From positions 8,279,001-8,343,000 of the forward strand of contig BSWB01000002.1 in NCBI GenBank assembly GCA_033239125.1: a stretch of DNA of 64,000 nucleotides, written 5' to 3'. The translations under genes were made by a program, and so were the position numbers. The notes under the pieces are model-generated. The model was not told the DNA's origin and ran no database searches. It saw only the letters and a program-made list of their open reading frames with translations. Positions within the stretch are counted from its first letter, which is position 1, and each line of letters begins with the position of its first letter. Source of the DNA: Fagopyrum homotropicum (lineage: Eukaryota; Streptophyta; Magnoliopsida; Caryophyllales; Polygonaceae). Shown in pieces: positions 1 through 12,491 of this stretch.

Positions 1-678
1 TCTATCATGATTTGGGGTTTTCACCCCAAATCCTAGCAAAAGGATTACACACTCATGATGAAAAATTTCGACATAGTAATAGTAGGAACTAGAGACATGG
101 TAACAAAGTAGAGAGCAACTAAGGAATGTAGGGAAAAAAGGGAGTAAATCGAACTTACTGAATATATGGTCAAAACAAGATTGAAATAAGATCTAGATGA
201 GAAAATATGAAGAACAACAACAATTTCTTCAATTCCAATGGCCAAATCTTCTTCCAAAACGAGAGAATTTCTACTACAAATTAAGAGACTTGTTTGAGAA
301 TGAGTTGGTTGGTAGTGAATTGGTTCATTTACAAGAGCCATATATATAGGCTTAAAACCGTGGTCCCCCTTGCAAACGAATCTTCAACCAAGTGCCAAGG
401 AGTTAGTTAGACAAGTGCTCCACACCGGGTAGGCTACCTCGAGTGACTTGGCTTCCTACCTCGAGGGGGCCATCTCCACTAGATTGAGTGCTTCCTTGCC
501 ATACCGTACACTTAGCTCGAGCTTCATTGATTTTTTGTTATCCTGTATCGGTTATCAAGTAAACTGATTGTTTGATAACTTGTAAAATTGAGGGTTCGAA
601 GATTAAACAAATCATACATTTCTACACCTTTTGAAAAGTTCAAGTATAATTACTATTTATATCGGATTAATATTTGTT

Positions 679-830
679 ATGTGGGTCGTTGATCTAACAT
701 AAGTGGGTCGTTGACTTACTATTATGTGGGTTGTTCACTTATATTTATGCCGGTCATTGATATACTAATATGAGAGTCGTTGATATACTAATATGTGGGT
801 CGTTTACCTACTATATATTATGTGAGTCGG
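679..830. repeat. Degenerate 23-27 bp minisatellite
   Basis: About seven diverged copies of a unit reading roughly ATGTGGGTCGTTGATNTACT stand head to tail. The core GTGGGTCGTT is the best conserved part. Between cores the spacing varies by a few bases, so this is an old array rather than a recent expansion. Confidence 0.7.
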
Positions 831-2778
831 CCATATTTTGATGTATTTTGTTATCCCACATCGATTATTTAGTAAGATTGACAATTTAAAATTGTATAAA
901 TAAAGAGTTTTCTTAATTTTTTTTTGTTATCCCACTTCGGAGTAATAGATTTTATATGAGATATTTTTATAGTTATCATTTAAAAATCATTCGTGATTTA
1001 TTTAATAGAATTTTTAACCTTATTGTTTTAAAAATGCACCCATAGTTTAATAAAATACCTAGTATATAAGATGTTGTGAAGTGAACAAGTACATGCTCTT
1101 AATCGCTGACACTGCTAAAGTTCCATGACGGATCCAGTTTTTTTCGTGATTTCGGTAACAATATTTTGTTTGTTTTACTCATAATCTGCATTACAAGAGG
1201 ACAACGTTTTCAACTACGCTAAATTTGTAGTTAAGGAGAGTATTCTTCGATGTCAATGGCGATTAAAGTTGCCTCTGGAGCCCTCTTGGCAGCCGAACCA
1301 ACCACCATTTTTTGCACCCCTAAAGGAAGTCATTCAACGCTACGGCCAACCGTCAATAGCGGTTCTTGAACACTAGATTGTCCCCTCCTATGTGATTTGA
1401 ATGAACATGAACTATCATTGATGATAACAAGGTCTTAAAATTGTTATGATTTCGGATAGTGAAATTCGTTATCTTTATCTTAAAATGTTGTCTTATTTAG
1501 GTTTTGGTTAAAAACATGAAAAATGAATCTTAATTAGATGATATGATTGAACTAGATGAATTAGCAGCAACCAAGAAACTGAATGCAATAGGTTTTCTTT
1601 TAAGTAATTCCACTTTTCTGGGATATTATGAGCTTCGATGAATTTTATGAACTCTTGGGGTAGATGAAAAATTGACACAAATATAATATTGCAACGGTAC
1701 CTCTTTTCTAAAATTTTCCATAGCAAATATATATGTTTTTTTTAATCCTACCGTCATCATTTGTATGCGCTTCCTTTATACCCGATTTTTGACCAAGTTG
1801 CATTTTTATCTTTTGTTTTAGAACGTCAGTTTAATAAATAACTTATGACATTTTTTAAAATCTTGCGAGATGAGCACTGATAGAGTTGTATTTTTACAAG
1901 GACATAGCAAGATGAGCACCGTTATGTAATAGTTCATTGTATGGGTTTTACAAGGACATATCAACAAAAGTTGTGAAGAAGTGTGCAAGGTAAATTGGTA
2001 TGAAACTGCATACAACAAACACATACCACTTGTTCATCTAACAAATAACTTAGCACCGATATTATAGGCTATAACTTGTCACAAGAGAAGGATTTTTTTT
2101 TAAGCTACTTGTTACACAATGTAGGAAGAAAACCAAAAGTGGAAACTCGACAATGCACCTCTATATTTAAAATATGATTGCAAACAAATATATAATCACA
2201 TAATACAGAGATTGACCCCAAATCTACCTATATGTCCAAACCACATGTACTTAAAGCACTTAACCCCCATTATGTAAAAGCAAATCACAAGAAAACCACT
2301 AGCACATTGCTTATTATAAAAGATATATTGATCTCTCAAGTGGGTAACCCTTACGAGATGAATTTGAACTGAACATATCCGACTCTTCGTCGTCCTCGTG
2401 TCAGGCGCATCTCCGCCCATGACGGCATACACCACCGCTTTTCTCTACACTTTTTTCTTTCTCACAATCTTTGCCGCCTATGGGTGTTTAGTACTATCTT
2501 CTGTGGGTTTTGTTCCTCCCTCACCCAAGTCGTGTGGAACTTAATGCAACAACGAAATAAATACCGGGATCGGGTTGTTAGACGAAGAAGGGAAAGGGAA
2601 ACTAACCGGTATAACTATATAAGGAGAGATATGCTCCATTGGAATCGACTGTCCTACTGAATCCTACTAAGCAATAGAGGGGAAAGGGAAGAACAAATCG
2701 GCGATATTACTGGTTTGGGTTTCATAAATGACTTCAGGATAGAAGGAAAGGGAGGAAGAAAACAGCGTTTTCTAAACC

Positions 2779-2945
2779 CTGTGTGCATAGGAGATTAGGA
2801 GGTGCAAATGAGAGCCCGCATCGTTCTTTTTTTAAGCATTGTGCGCATGTAGAGCCGCACATTACGTTCTTTTGTTTTAAACTTGTGCGCATGAAGAAGC
2901 GCACACTAATGCTTGCTTGTTAATTGTGCGTATTCAAAAGCGAAT
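2779..2945. repeat. Tandem hairpin-forming repeat (GTGCGCAT...GCGCAC)
   Basis: Three to four copies at 40-60 bp spacing of a motif GTGCGCATG(A/T)AGAG-CGCAC. The two ends of each copy (GTGCGC and GCGCAC) are inverted, so each unit could fold into a short stem. Such arrays occur in the subterminal parts of plant DNA transposons, but no terminal repeats or target duplications were found here. Confidence 0.5.
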
Positions 2946-3275
2946 TTAGGTGTTGATATGACTTTTGCTTAATAAAATCCCCAATGTTTCTTATTCACGT
3001 TCACGTTCTTTCCTTCAATATTTTTTTTATTAGAGGTCTTTCTTTTTTTTTTTGAAAACGGAAAACGATTAGGAAAGACTATCTTTTAGAGGTAGTTCAT
3101 ACTAAAACATTGAACACGAAGTTCGGGATCGTCAGGAAAAGGTCGGTTGAGGTTCAAAATTCTCAAATGGTACAGTCGGTCATCAACACATTTGATTTCT
3201 GTAAACACATGCTTGTTTTGGACTTCTTCAAAGAAGCGAAGATCCCGTCTGGATTCGGATACGATCCTCTCGATC

Positions 3276-3633
3276 TAGGGTTGTAATATGAGACAAGCTA
3301 CTCGGGATCGGCTCGTCAAAAGCTCGGCTCGAGCTCTTTTACTTTCTAAACGAGCCAAGCTTGAGCACATTTTAAAGCTCGTATAAATTTTAGGCTCGAC
3401 TCGTTTATAAACGAGTCAAGCTTGAGCATGTCAATGCTCGGCTCGTTCGGGTAAAGTTCGGCTCGTTCGGCTAAAATAACTCTATAAGAGCATTTTAGCC
3501 GAGCTACTCGGGCTTGGCTCGGGCTCGGCAAAAGATCGGCTCGTGCTCGTTCACTTTTTAAACGAGCCAAGTTTTAGCATATTTTAAAGCTCGAATGGGA
3601 GCATGTTGATGCTCGGCTCGTATTACACCCCTA
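3276..3633. mobile_element. hAT-like MITE with AGCTCGGCTCG subterminal repeats
   Basis: The ends are inverted: TAGGGTTGTAATATGAG on the left, and the right end read in reverse is TAGGGGTGTAATACGAG. Inside, GCTCGGCTCG and CGAGCCAAGC motifs occur many times in both orientations, so much of the element is palindromic. It encodes nothing. The flanking octamers TCTCGATC and TCTTCAGA match at only four positions, so the target duplication is not convincing. The hAT assignment rests on end sequence and architecture shared with other elements in this window. Confidence 0.65.
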
Positions 3634-4233
3634 TCTTCAGAGACAACTTCAAAGTCCTTAAAGTTTCTTGATAACAACATAGGTTATCACCTCAATTTCA
3701 ATTTTTTTATATTTAATCTTATTGCTTCTTTTAATCCAGCTTTTAGCACAAATTTTAATTTGTGCTTTAACTATCGAGTTAAAGTGATATTTCCTAGCGT
3801 CCAACAATCCCTCTTTGATTCTTACAACAATGTGAGATCTTTAATTGAACAAAATGAACCAGCTTCAATAATATCTAAATAGCAAGGACATTTAATGGGG
3901 GCAACAAAAGAATTACAAGTTCGGATAGTAAAGTATACTTGTATAAATAAAATCGAAATCGATAAAAAGGGCAAACCCAGAAACATTTGAAGATCAAGCA
4001 GCTCCCACTCAGCTCTAAAGCCTAATAACAAAAGCTGGGCCAATCTCAGCAATCAGATGTGGATCGGTTTCTAATCGTCCCAGCTTTGCCAATTATGGAC
4101 ATCATATAGAGACTACGGGTTCGAATGGAGAGGCTGATCTACCGCGGAAACTTCAGATTCAACAACCAAAGGATCCACCAGCAAACTCAATTGTTGTTGC
4201 GCCTACAAGCTGCAGACTTTGGAAATCAGGCTT
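3634..4233. other. Spacer and probable 3' UTR of the GT14 gene
   Basis: No coding potential. The part next to 4233 should hold the 3' UTR of the minus-strand glucuronosyltransferase-like gene; a poly(A) site cannot be placed with confidence. Confidence 0.4.
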
Positions 4234-7200
4234 TTACTTGCATGTATTTGACTGTGAGCTCAGATCATCCAAGTGGTGTGTCAATGACTTGGAGACTGTT
4301 TTGGCTTGGGGGCCCGGTGTCAAGGCGTAAATGTCACCCCAATAAGAGCAACGATCAGTAAACAAGCTATCGCGTCCACTGCACCATGCTCCTGGTACAA
4401 CTCGGTTATGCCTGCGGTTGAGAATCTTCTCATCAACTTTGGACAGGACTGGATCATCCTTATTGAACTTTCTTGCAAAAGCAGCGCCGCTTTGAGCCAT
4501 TTGATCATAGGCGGACACATTTAAAAATTGGGGCTCCATTTTGGGAGGGTTATCCCATATCATGTATCTCAGATCGCTATTGACTGTTGTGTTCTTGAAC
4601 TCAGGTGAGTTGCAGATTACCGAGTGGAAATACCCTTCTTGGGGCAGTATTATATTGTTGAAATACATCAGGAGTGTTCTTGGGAGATTATCCCAACCAA
4701 ATATGCAATATTCCAGAAAACGTCGGCTCAATATTACCCAAGGAGAACCTGCAAGATCAGAAAAGTGGTTTTGATAGGACTGTGATATCAACGGGAATCG
4801 AAATACTAGTTAATCATTCTGAGTGCCTTACTTGATATTACCATGAATTAGGTGTGATCAAATGCAATTAACTCCACACCCCCACATATTTTGTTGACAG
4901 GATAAATTAAATGAGAAAAAATAATGCATGATTTTATAGTTTATGATCAGTTGAAGTAAACAAAATTTGATGTTCACCTGTGAAAACTTTGAAAGCCTCG
5001 GGTGTTGGCCGCTTCTCAGTTGCGGTAAATATCTGACTCCTCCTAGCCAAGTAAAGAGACGGGTCGACGATTATTGGATGGATCCTGTCTTTCCTGCAGG
5101 ATACCAAGACACATCATGTGACTTACAATAAGATATAACATAAAGACATTGAAGTCAAAGATTATCGAATTCATATATAAGGGGTTTGCCTACTCTTTCC
5201 ATCCAAGGTCACTTGTGTGATCAATGAAATTGAGGTCTCTACTGACTGTGGAGAACACATGAGATAGGTCTGAAACACCAGAGAAAGAAGCAAAGCTTTT
5301 TTAGTTTTATAAAAAGGCAAGTCAGAGTTCGTGCCAACCATATGTAATATGAATGCAGATAAAAAATAAAAGAAACAGCACTCAGTCCATTTTTTACACA
5401 TCCCCATAGCATCTACTATTTTTCTTTTGGAGAAATAAGTCAGGTATGTTTACTTCTTAACGTTATAACACTCTCCCCTACATGAGAGAAGGAGCAAAAC
5501 CTATTAAAACATAAAGTAAAGTGTTTTTATTAAGATTTGTAATAAGTTGAAGGCAAAAAAAGACTATAATATCCTTCTCTTCACAATGGTCCTCTCCCTC
5601 TACCACACTTTACAGCCTTCAACCCTAATTTCAGAAAATCTTCCCACAGAAACTTGTTGTTTCTTCTCACTCTTGCTGCAAGAGCTTCAAGTGCACGAAA
5701 TAAAAAAATTTTGTCCTACATAATAAGAAAATAAATTGAATTGGTTGGCAAAGCATATGTTTGTCTATGATGATTTTAATCAGCGAAAAACAAAAACAGA
5801 AGCTACATAAGTCAGAAACTCTATAAATCAGAAGCCTACGTCTGTTTCCCAAGTCCAATCCTTGTTTGCAAAGCAATAACCACTACTTTACATAATAAAA
5901 ATGGCAAAAACTTTCTAACTGCTACAAGATCCACCTAATACCTGGGATTCTTCTTCCCCTAGTAGTAAGATGTAATAACATCCAATCCTTCAAAGAGCTA
6001 GTAAGAGAGATCATTGTAAAAGGAGACATGTCGCAGACTAATACTGCTGCACAAAAGAACCTAATAGGCAGAACAATGCTCCTCAGTAAACTAGACCAAA
6101 CTTACAAATTGTAAATATAAACCCAAAGAGAAAAGCATAATACAGGAGAGCCTTAAAGATGAAGCTCAAAGAATAAACAGAAATGCCAAATTTGAAACAT
6201 ATAGTGACAAGCCAGATCTTTGGAACGCTCATCTAAACTACACTAGAGAAAAACCAAAAAAAAAAAAAAAGAAAGTAGTAAACTACGGAGTATGCCGACT
6301 GAAGTTGCAAATAACTTCTACGTTCCACTTTAAGATGATGAATCCAAGCAAGCTAAAAATGCCCATGACTAGCAGGGATCACAGACTAATAACCAAGAAG
6401 TCTATGCACGATGAAATCAGCTAAGAATAAAGCAAACCACTGGAATAAAACAACAGTTCAATTAGACAGTTTCCTGGAGCAGAAAGGACCTCAATATATA
6501 CTATCCCCAAAAGAATATTATTGACAGTAAATGAAACATCCCACCATCGCCCAAAACGGAAACCAATACAAGTCAAACAGGGGCGAGGGATACAAATACG
6601 ACACTAACACAATGGAATCCAAACCCAAAAACAGCGTCTAAGCAAATAAAACTTGACCCCATTTGCTAAAAAATATATAAATGATTACAAAAACTCATCA
6701 AGCTCATAACACAAAATGACATCAAAATTGCAACAAAAGAATCTACTAATACTAAATTTGCACATGTACAGTACCACACTGAGAAAGCAAGGGAAAAGCA
6801 CCAACACACCACAATCCAGCCCAAACAGAGCACACTATGCACATAAAAGTCAATCATATATGTACTTATAGTAACTACAAACAACCACCAAATCCAGCTC
6901 ATAATCACAAAATAAATATGTCCCAAAAATTTGACTGGCACAAGCTACATTCACCAAAACAGGATCAGTAATTACCATCCTGGGGTCAGCAGGGGACAAC
7001 TAAAAGTACCAACAGAACCAAATCCAAACCAAAAAGATCACTTAATGCAAATAAAATTTAACTAAACTTGCAGTAATGAAATTAATTACAAACAGCCACC
7101 AAATCTTGCTCATAATCATGATCACAAAATGCCATATCCCGCAAAATCCTATACAATCCAATCACATTAACCAAAATTGATATCAGTATAAGTATACATT

Positions 7201-7728
7201 ACCATCTTGGGTCATCAGGGGATAATCCATGGCACTGAGAGTGATAAACCAATCCCAACCCCCATTCAATTTGAGGAAAACCGCAGCAGCCCTAAGGGTG
7301 GAAGCGATGTTAGTGCCTCCCATGTAAGTCAACCAATCAGGCTTCCCAATCACATCCACATTACCAAAAGTCTGAATTGCCGGAACCGAGATGACGGCCG
7401 CAGCCAACCAATCTCTCTCGGTAGCGGAGGCATCCATGGCGAGATGTAACAGGTATCGGTTCCTTGGGTGATAGACAGCGAGCAAGAGCCTGAACATCCG
7501 TTCCTTATCGCCACGACCGCCATAGATGTAGTATGCGAAGGAAGGAGGATACTGATCTCGCCGATGATCACTTGCCGCGGTGGATCCGGCGTTTGCGGTG
7601 TTTGTTGCGCGGGAGGTGAAGTAGTAGGAGGAGGTGCTAAGACCGGAAATCGCAGAGAGGAAGAGGAGGAAAGAGACGGAGAGGGCGGAAAACAGTAAGA
7701 ACAACAGTTTCTTCTTATCAGCACCCAT
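4234..7728 (-). CDS. GLCAT14: Beta-glucuronosyltransferase GlcAT14-like (GT14, Branch/core-2 family)
   Basis: Four exons on the minus strand: 7728-7203, 5269-5194, 5093-4978 and 4748-4234, all with GT/AG borders and compatible phases, giving about 410 residues, near the length of plant family members. Residues 7-29 form one hydrophobic signal anchor, followed by a Ser/Thr/Ala-rich stem, as in type II Golgi proteins. The catalytic domain starts near residue 68 (PPSFAYYIYGG) and carries family signatures: YHPRNRYLLHLA, VIGKPDWLTYMGGT, DWFITLSAMDYPLMTQD, RDLNFIDHTSDLGWK, HPIIVDPSLY and GSPWVILSRRFLEY. Known plant relatives add glucuronic acid to beta-1,6-galactans of arabinogalactan proteins in the Golgi; that activity is inferred here. 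The start is the first ATG before the anchor, in a good context. Intron 1 is nearly 2 kb. A broken relative of exon 1 lies at 49526-49900. The exact paralogue (14A, B or C) is not resolved. Confidence 0.93.
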
Positions 7729-8856
7729 GGCGATTGATTAAACTCTTCTCTCTCTTTTACCACATGTCAGAATTCAAAGAGTACCGACTTGAAATCGTTG
7801 ATGGATCTGTTCCGAATGGATGAATTTGACCAGCCGGTGCCCGATCTGGTCACCATTAAAGGCGATGATTGAAGCTCAGATTTGAGTCGAGAACAGAGAG
7901 GAAGGATAAATAGTTTTTCGAAATTCGAAAGCGTTTGTTCCAATACGCAGGTGGAAAAGCTCGAATCTAGATTCTTGTCTGGAAAATGTTGAGCGAAGGT
8001 GGCCTAATTTTGGACAAAATCGAAAGTCTTTTTCCAAATATTTTTAGGGCTAGGGTTTGATGCTTGTAATAGAGAACGGTCCTGACAGTGTTGTCATTTC
8101 TAGTTGAGAAGTTGAAGACGATCACTTTCCGTGCATCATTTTATTACCATTTTTAATTAAAAGAAATTAGGGAGTATTTGCCAAATTGAGTGAAAAAGTT
8201 TAGGAATAATCTATTTTTTTATTTATATGTTACTCGTAACAAGTAACAATAGGGTACCCTACAGGCTTCAATTCGTGACAGTGATGGAAAACCGGTTTAG
8301 GGACATTAACAACAAAAACGGACCCATAAATAGAGCCTCACAATATGATGAGCCACAACATTCCCGCTTCTTGGTTATTCAACAAAATAGGACACCACAA
8401 TTTTAATCACATTTTCTTTTTTTTAATTTTTTCTCTTTTTTACAAATTACATGAGAAATGCACAGGAATATATAATATAAATTATATAATTATATAATGA
8501 ATAGGGTGAGTTGGATCGGAAGGATCGTGTGGTCATCATCCCTATGGGACAAAGAAGAGAGGTGATCTGAGCATGATGGAGAGAGAAAGTAATTAATTTG
8601 AGAATATGGCATGTCACTTCACTTCTTGTTTAAATAAATTATAATTATTCAAATATATTTTCTCAAAATATTTAGATATATATAATAACATAAATAAGTA
8701 ATCTAGAATAACAGTATGTGAAATATACTACAATGAGACAAACACTCTTTTTGGAAAGGATGATATGTATAAATCTATTGAAATTTGGAGATGTGTGATC
8801 ATATTTGATCGGGTTTAGTTTTTCCATTTAAAGGTTGTATATTGAATATTGGTATC
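7729..8856. other. 5' flank of the GT14 gene, then AT-rich spacer
   Basis: Bases 7729 to about 8000 should contain the 5' UTR and promoter of the minus-strand GT14-like gene. From 8200 to 8856 the DNA is AT-rich with no coding signal and leads into the left LTR of the copia element. Confidence 0.4.
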
Positions 8857-8930
8857 CCATATAATATGTAAATATTTGTAAATAAGGGTATGCCTATTGT
8901 AATTATGTATAATGTTTATCTATATATACA
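8857..8930 (+). repeat. 5' LTR remnant of the copia element
   Basis: Nearly identical to 13455-13528 over ATATGTAAATATTTGTAAAT and the following stretch to TATCTATATA-ACA. The first bases, expected to be TGATAG, are degraded here. Confidence 0.7.
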
Positions 8931-9090
8931 ATTCCGCTTCCCTTTTTTTATCCGCCGCCAGCGTCTAACCCTAACGTCGCCGCGTGATCTCTTCATCAAA
9001 CACCTACTATGTCTATGGATAAGAAACAAACGTTTCATTCCGCACTTGGAATTTTCAACATCAAGAATAACATTGCTCTTGTTCTTCATC

Positions 9091-10503
9091 ATGACATACC
9101 ATATGCTTCATGAGTTACTCTCTTTCGTGTCACCGCTAATGCACATAATGTCTTGGATCACATTGACGCCAAAGTCCCGCGCCCGGTCGACATTGATGAT
9201 GCTCTTTGGAACCAAGTTAATGCAACGGTTCTTCAATGGATTTACAGTACGGTATCTAAAAATATTCTCCTTCAAATTCTCGATCCTGACGACACCGCTC
9301 TCAAAGTTTGGGGTCGAATTCAGGATATTTTTCAAAACAATAAGCACACGCGCAGTCTATCTGGAACATGAATTTTCCAACTGCAAATTGGCGTCTTTTC
9401 CTTCCATATCCGCCTACTGTCAACACATGAAGGCGTTAACGGATCAACTTAAAGGTGTTGAGTCTCCAATTTCCGATAACAGGTTAGTCTTGCAACTTTT
9501 GTCTGGTTTGCCTGCTGAGTATAATGCTTCTGCAAGTTACATTCAGCAATCACATCCGCTACCGACATTCCAAAAAGCTCGCTCGCAACTTATTTTGGAA
9601 GAAACTCGGATGGCAAGTCAAATTTCTCCCGGAAAGGACTCAACTGCTCTACAAAATTCAACCAGCGGACCGGCGTCCCAGCCCCGCGCCGACCACCAGG
9701 GCAACACCACCGACGCTCAGCCGGAGAGCTCGTCCCGCCGCCAGGGCCGTGGCCGGAAAAGTCGTGGACGGTCTGGTGGTAATACGCCGCAGCCTCAGGG
9801 AACACGTTTTGTGTTTTACCCTAATTTGGGATGGCTTCCAATTCCTTCTGGGCCCATCAACAATCCAGCCCACTGGCCACAAACCCAGGCCCGTCAGCAA
9901 GCACAGCAAGGAAACTGGGCCACTACTCCCCAGGCCCGTCAGCAACACTCTTACAGCCCTCATAATAATCAAGCTGGGCTTCTAGGCCAATTTCCAGCCC
10001 AATCTGCACACTTCAGCACTACTATTGATTCCCAACAGCCCACGGAGCTCGATCAAGCATTTTCTTCGATGACGCTAAATCCCGCTGATAATCTTTGGTA
10101 TATGGACACGGGCGCTACATCTCACATGACCAACTCCTCAGGTAACCTCTCGTCCATTTCTTATAATGGTTCTTTAAATTCGATTATTGTTGGAAATGGC
10201 ATGCGGATACCATCTACAGGTCTTGGTGAAGCTAAACTTCGCACCCCCACACATCCCCTCCAATTATCCAACATCCTCCTTGCTCCTCAAATTGTCAAAA
10301 ACCTAGTTTCCGTTCGCTGTTTCACAATCGATAACCATGCTAGTGTTGAATTTGATCCATTTGGTTTTTCTGCGAAGGATTTACAAATGGAAACCACCCG
10401 TCTGAGATGCAATAGCTCCGGGGATCTTTATCCAGTTACCACATTTTCTGCGTCAGCTCATGCTCTTTCAGCTCAGTCCTCGAGTCTCTGGCATGCTCGT
10501 CAG
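9091..10503 (+). pseudogene. copia gag and protease region, frameshifted
   Basis: Gag similarity begins near 9091 in one frame (VLDHIDAKVPRPVDIDD, LQILDPDDTALKVWGRIQ) and moves to another frame near 9360 (ISAYCQHMKALTDQLK, LVLQLLSGLPAEYN), so at least one frameshift lies between. The C-terminal half of gag is Arg/Gly/Ser and Gln-rich (RRQGRGRKSRGRSGG) and shows no CCHC zinc knuckle. The aspartic protease active site is intact as WYMDTGATSHMT near 10098. The upstream part of the long open frame that begins at 8890 is not gag-like and probably lies in leader sequence. Confidence 0.85.
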
Positions 10504-11869
10504 GTCATCCTGACTCGTCAGTTCTAGATAGTCTTAGGAAGTCTTCTTTTCTTCATTTTAATAAAGAGCGTTCTCCAACGCTTTGTCATGCTTGTCAACT
10601 TGGGAAGCATCATAGGCTCCCGTTTGAACGGTCTGTTACTACTACTATTGCACCTTTTGATATCATACATAGTGATCTTTGGACCTCCCCTATTCCTAGT
10701 CGGGAAGGTTACAAATACTATCTATTATTTCTTGATGATTTCTCACATTTCCTTTGAGTTTTTCCAATCAAATTCAAATCTCAAGTTTTTGATCTGTTTG
10801 TGCAATTTCATCAATTAGTCAAGACTCAATTCAACATGCCTATTAAAAATTTTCAATGTGACATGATCCGCGAATTTAACAATCATCAATTTCACTCGTT
10901 TTTTGCTCTACATGGGATACATTTTCGGTTCTCTTGTCCCCACACATCACCCCAAAATGGCAAGGCGGAACGTGTCATCCGTACCATTAACAACATGATG
11001 CGTTCCATCCTCTTTCATGCCTATTTACCCGTCTCTTTTTGGGCACATGTCTTAGATATGTCTTGTCACCTTCTTAACATTCTTCCCTCCACCACAATCC
11101 AAAATCGTTCACCCACCCAAGTGTTATTTGGTTCGCAACCTACTTACCCTCACCTCCGCGTTTTTGGGTGTCTTTGCTACCCCAACCAAAACGCAACCAT
11201 TTCTCACAAACTACATCCCCGCTCCACACCTTGTGTGTTTCTCAGATATCCTAAACATCATAGAGGGTATAAATGTTTAGAAATAGTATCAAACAAAATT
11301 CTTATCTCAAGGCATGTCACTTTTGATGAGTCGGTTTTTCCGTTCTCCAAATCCATCCCTATTTCTTCCTCCAATTCGGTACCGGATTCAGAACTCGGAA
11401 TTTCACCATATCATGCAGCTCACCATCTGGATCAGCAACAAAACCAGCCCACCTCAGCCTCGCTGCCAGCTCAGCCTGTAGCCCAGCCCAGTGCAATTAA
11501 TGAGGTGCGCCCCCCGTTTGCTTTACCCAGCCCAAACCCGCTGCCAGCTCAGCCCTCAGCCCAGTCCAGTGCGCTACCCAACACCCCCTCCTCTAATTTA
11601 CCCACCGGCCCATTAGCCCAATTTTCCCCACCTCCCTCCTCTGGCCCAACTCCGGCTGACTCACCAGGCCCATCCGCCAATCCTTCAGCCTGTAATTCCC
11701 TTGGACCAACCACACCAACAGATCCCACATCTGTTATACCTATTTCCCACGTACAACCCAATCCCAATATAAACCGTCCTACTACCCGGTCTATTAGCGG
11801 GATTTTTAAACCACGTACCATTTTTGATCTCAATACCGTTACTTCACCCGTCCTATCCCCTATACCCAC
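10488..11869 (+). pseudogene. copia integrase region, frameshifted
   Basis: A missing base near 10500 breaks the pre-integrase motif after LWHAR. Beyond it, in other frames, the HHCC zinc motif (LHFNKERSPTLCHACQLGKH) and the catalytic core follow: SDLWTSP, FQCDMIREF and SPQNGKAERVIRT hold the expected D, D and E positions. The second site reads CDMIREF, where relatives usually have CDNGREF, so the core is also damaged by substitution. A Pro/Ser-rich linker (about 11400-11800) leads to the reverse transcriptase. Confidence 0.83.
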
Positions 11870-12015
11870 ATCCCATAAGTCGGCTCTCCAAGATCCGCAA
11901 TGGTCCGCCGCCATGACCGACGAATATCGAGCCCTTATACGAAATAGGAAATAGGTATAACATTGTGAGGTGTATGTGGATTTTACGCCATAAGCTCCGG
12001 TCGGATGGTTCCCTT

Positions 12016-12145
12016 GAACGTTATAAAGCCCGTCTTAACAAAAGGTTGGCATAGATTGTGATGAAACTTTTAGTCCAGTTGAACGTTATAAAGCCCGTCT
12101 TAACAAAAGGTTGGCATAGATTGTGATGAAACTTTTAGTCCAGTT
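12016..12145. repeat. 65-bp tandem duplication inside the copia RT region
   Basis: The block beginning GAACGTTATAAAGCCCGTCT at 12016 is repeated without change at 12081, a period of 65. Because 65 is not a multiple of three, it destroys the reading frame. Near identity of the copies points to a fairly recent local duplication. Confidence 0.92.
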
Positions 12146-12439
12146 GTGAAGCCGGCCACTATCAAGACAGTTTTGAGTCTGTTGTGTCTCGCTCTTGGCC
12201 TATCCACCAACTTGACGTCAAGAATGCATTCCTCCATGGGCATCTCAATGAGACCGTCCACATGTTTCAACCACCAAGGTTCGTTGATTCTACTCATCCG
12301 TCTCATGTCTGCCTTTTGAAGAAATCTCTTTATGGCCTCAAACAGGCATCCCAGGCTTGGTATCAACGTTTTGCAGGGTATCTGCTCAGCATTGGTTTTA
12401 TCAGCAGTAAGAGTGATTCCTCTCTTTTTATATATCGAA

Positions 12440-12491
12440 ATGGAAATCAGCTTGCTTATCTGTTAATGGAAATCAGCTTGCTTATCTGTTA
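12440..12491. repeat. 26-bp tandem duplication inside the copia RT region
   Basis: ATGGAAATCAGCTTGCTTAT and the six bases after it occur at 12440 and again at 12466, a perfect tandem copy just upstream of the YVDD motif. The 26-bp step shifts the frame. Confidence 0.92.

Larger units (their letters stand above)
1..3275. other. Intergenic, AT-rich, no gene seen
   Basis: No reading frame here has recognisable domains or splice structure. The region holds a minisatellite (679-830) and hairpin-forming repeats (about 2779-2945), noted separately. The left 340 bases have an antisense open frame without family resemblance and may be an old LTR remnant, which is only a guess from its style. Confidence 0.5.

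Noticed and set aside
45..341. 98-codon open frame on the minus strand
   Set aside because: Hydrophobic, low-information product with no family resemblance or splice partner; the sequence style is that of a non-coding repeat.
3268..3641. Clear 8-bp target duplication around the 3276 MITE
   Set aside because: TCTCGATC and TCTTCAGA match at only four positions, no better than chance.
4125..4774. Several open frames on the plus strand opposite the last GT14 exon
   Set aside because: They are shadows of a well-supported minus-strand exon with conserved GT14 motifs.
7207..7763. Open frames overlapping GT14 exon 1 in other frames
   Set aside because: Only the 7728 frame gives the signal anchor and GT14 signatures.
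8890..9090. Start of the long 545-codon frame as the true gag N-terminus
   Set aside because: The first 65 or so codons do not resemble gag and overlap the LTR; gag similarity begins later in a different frame.
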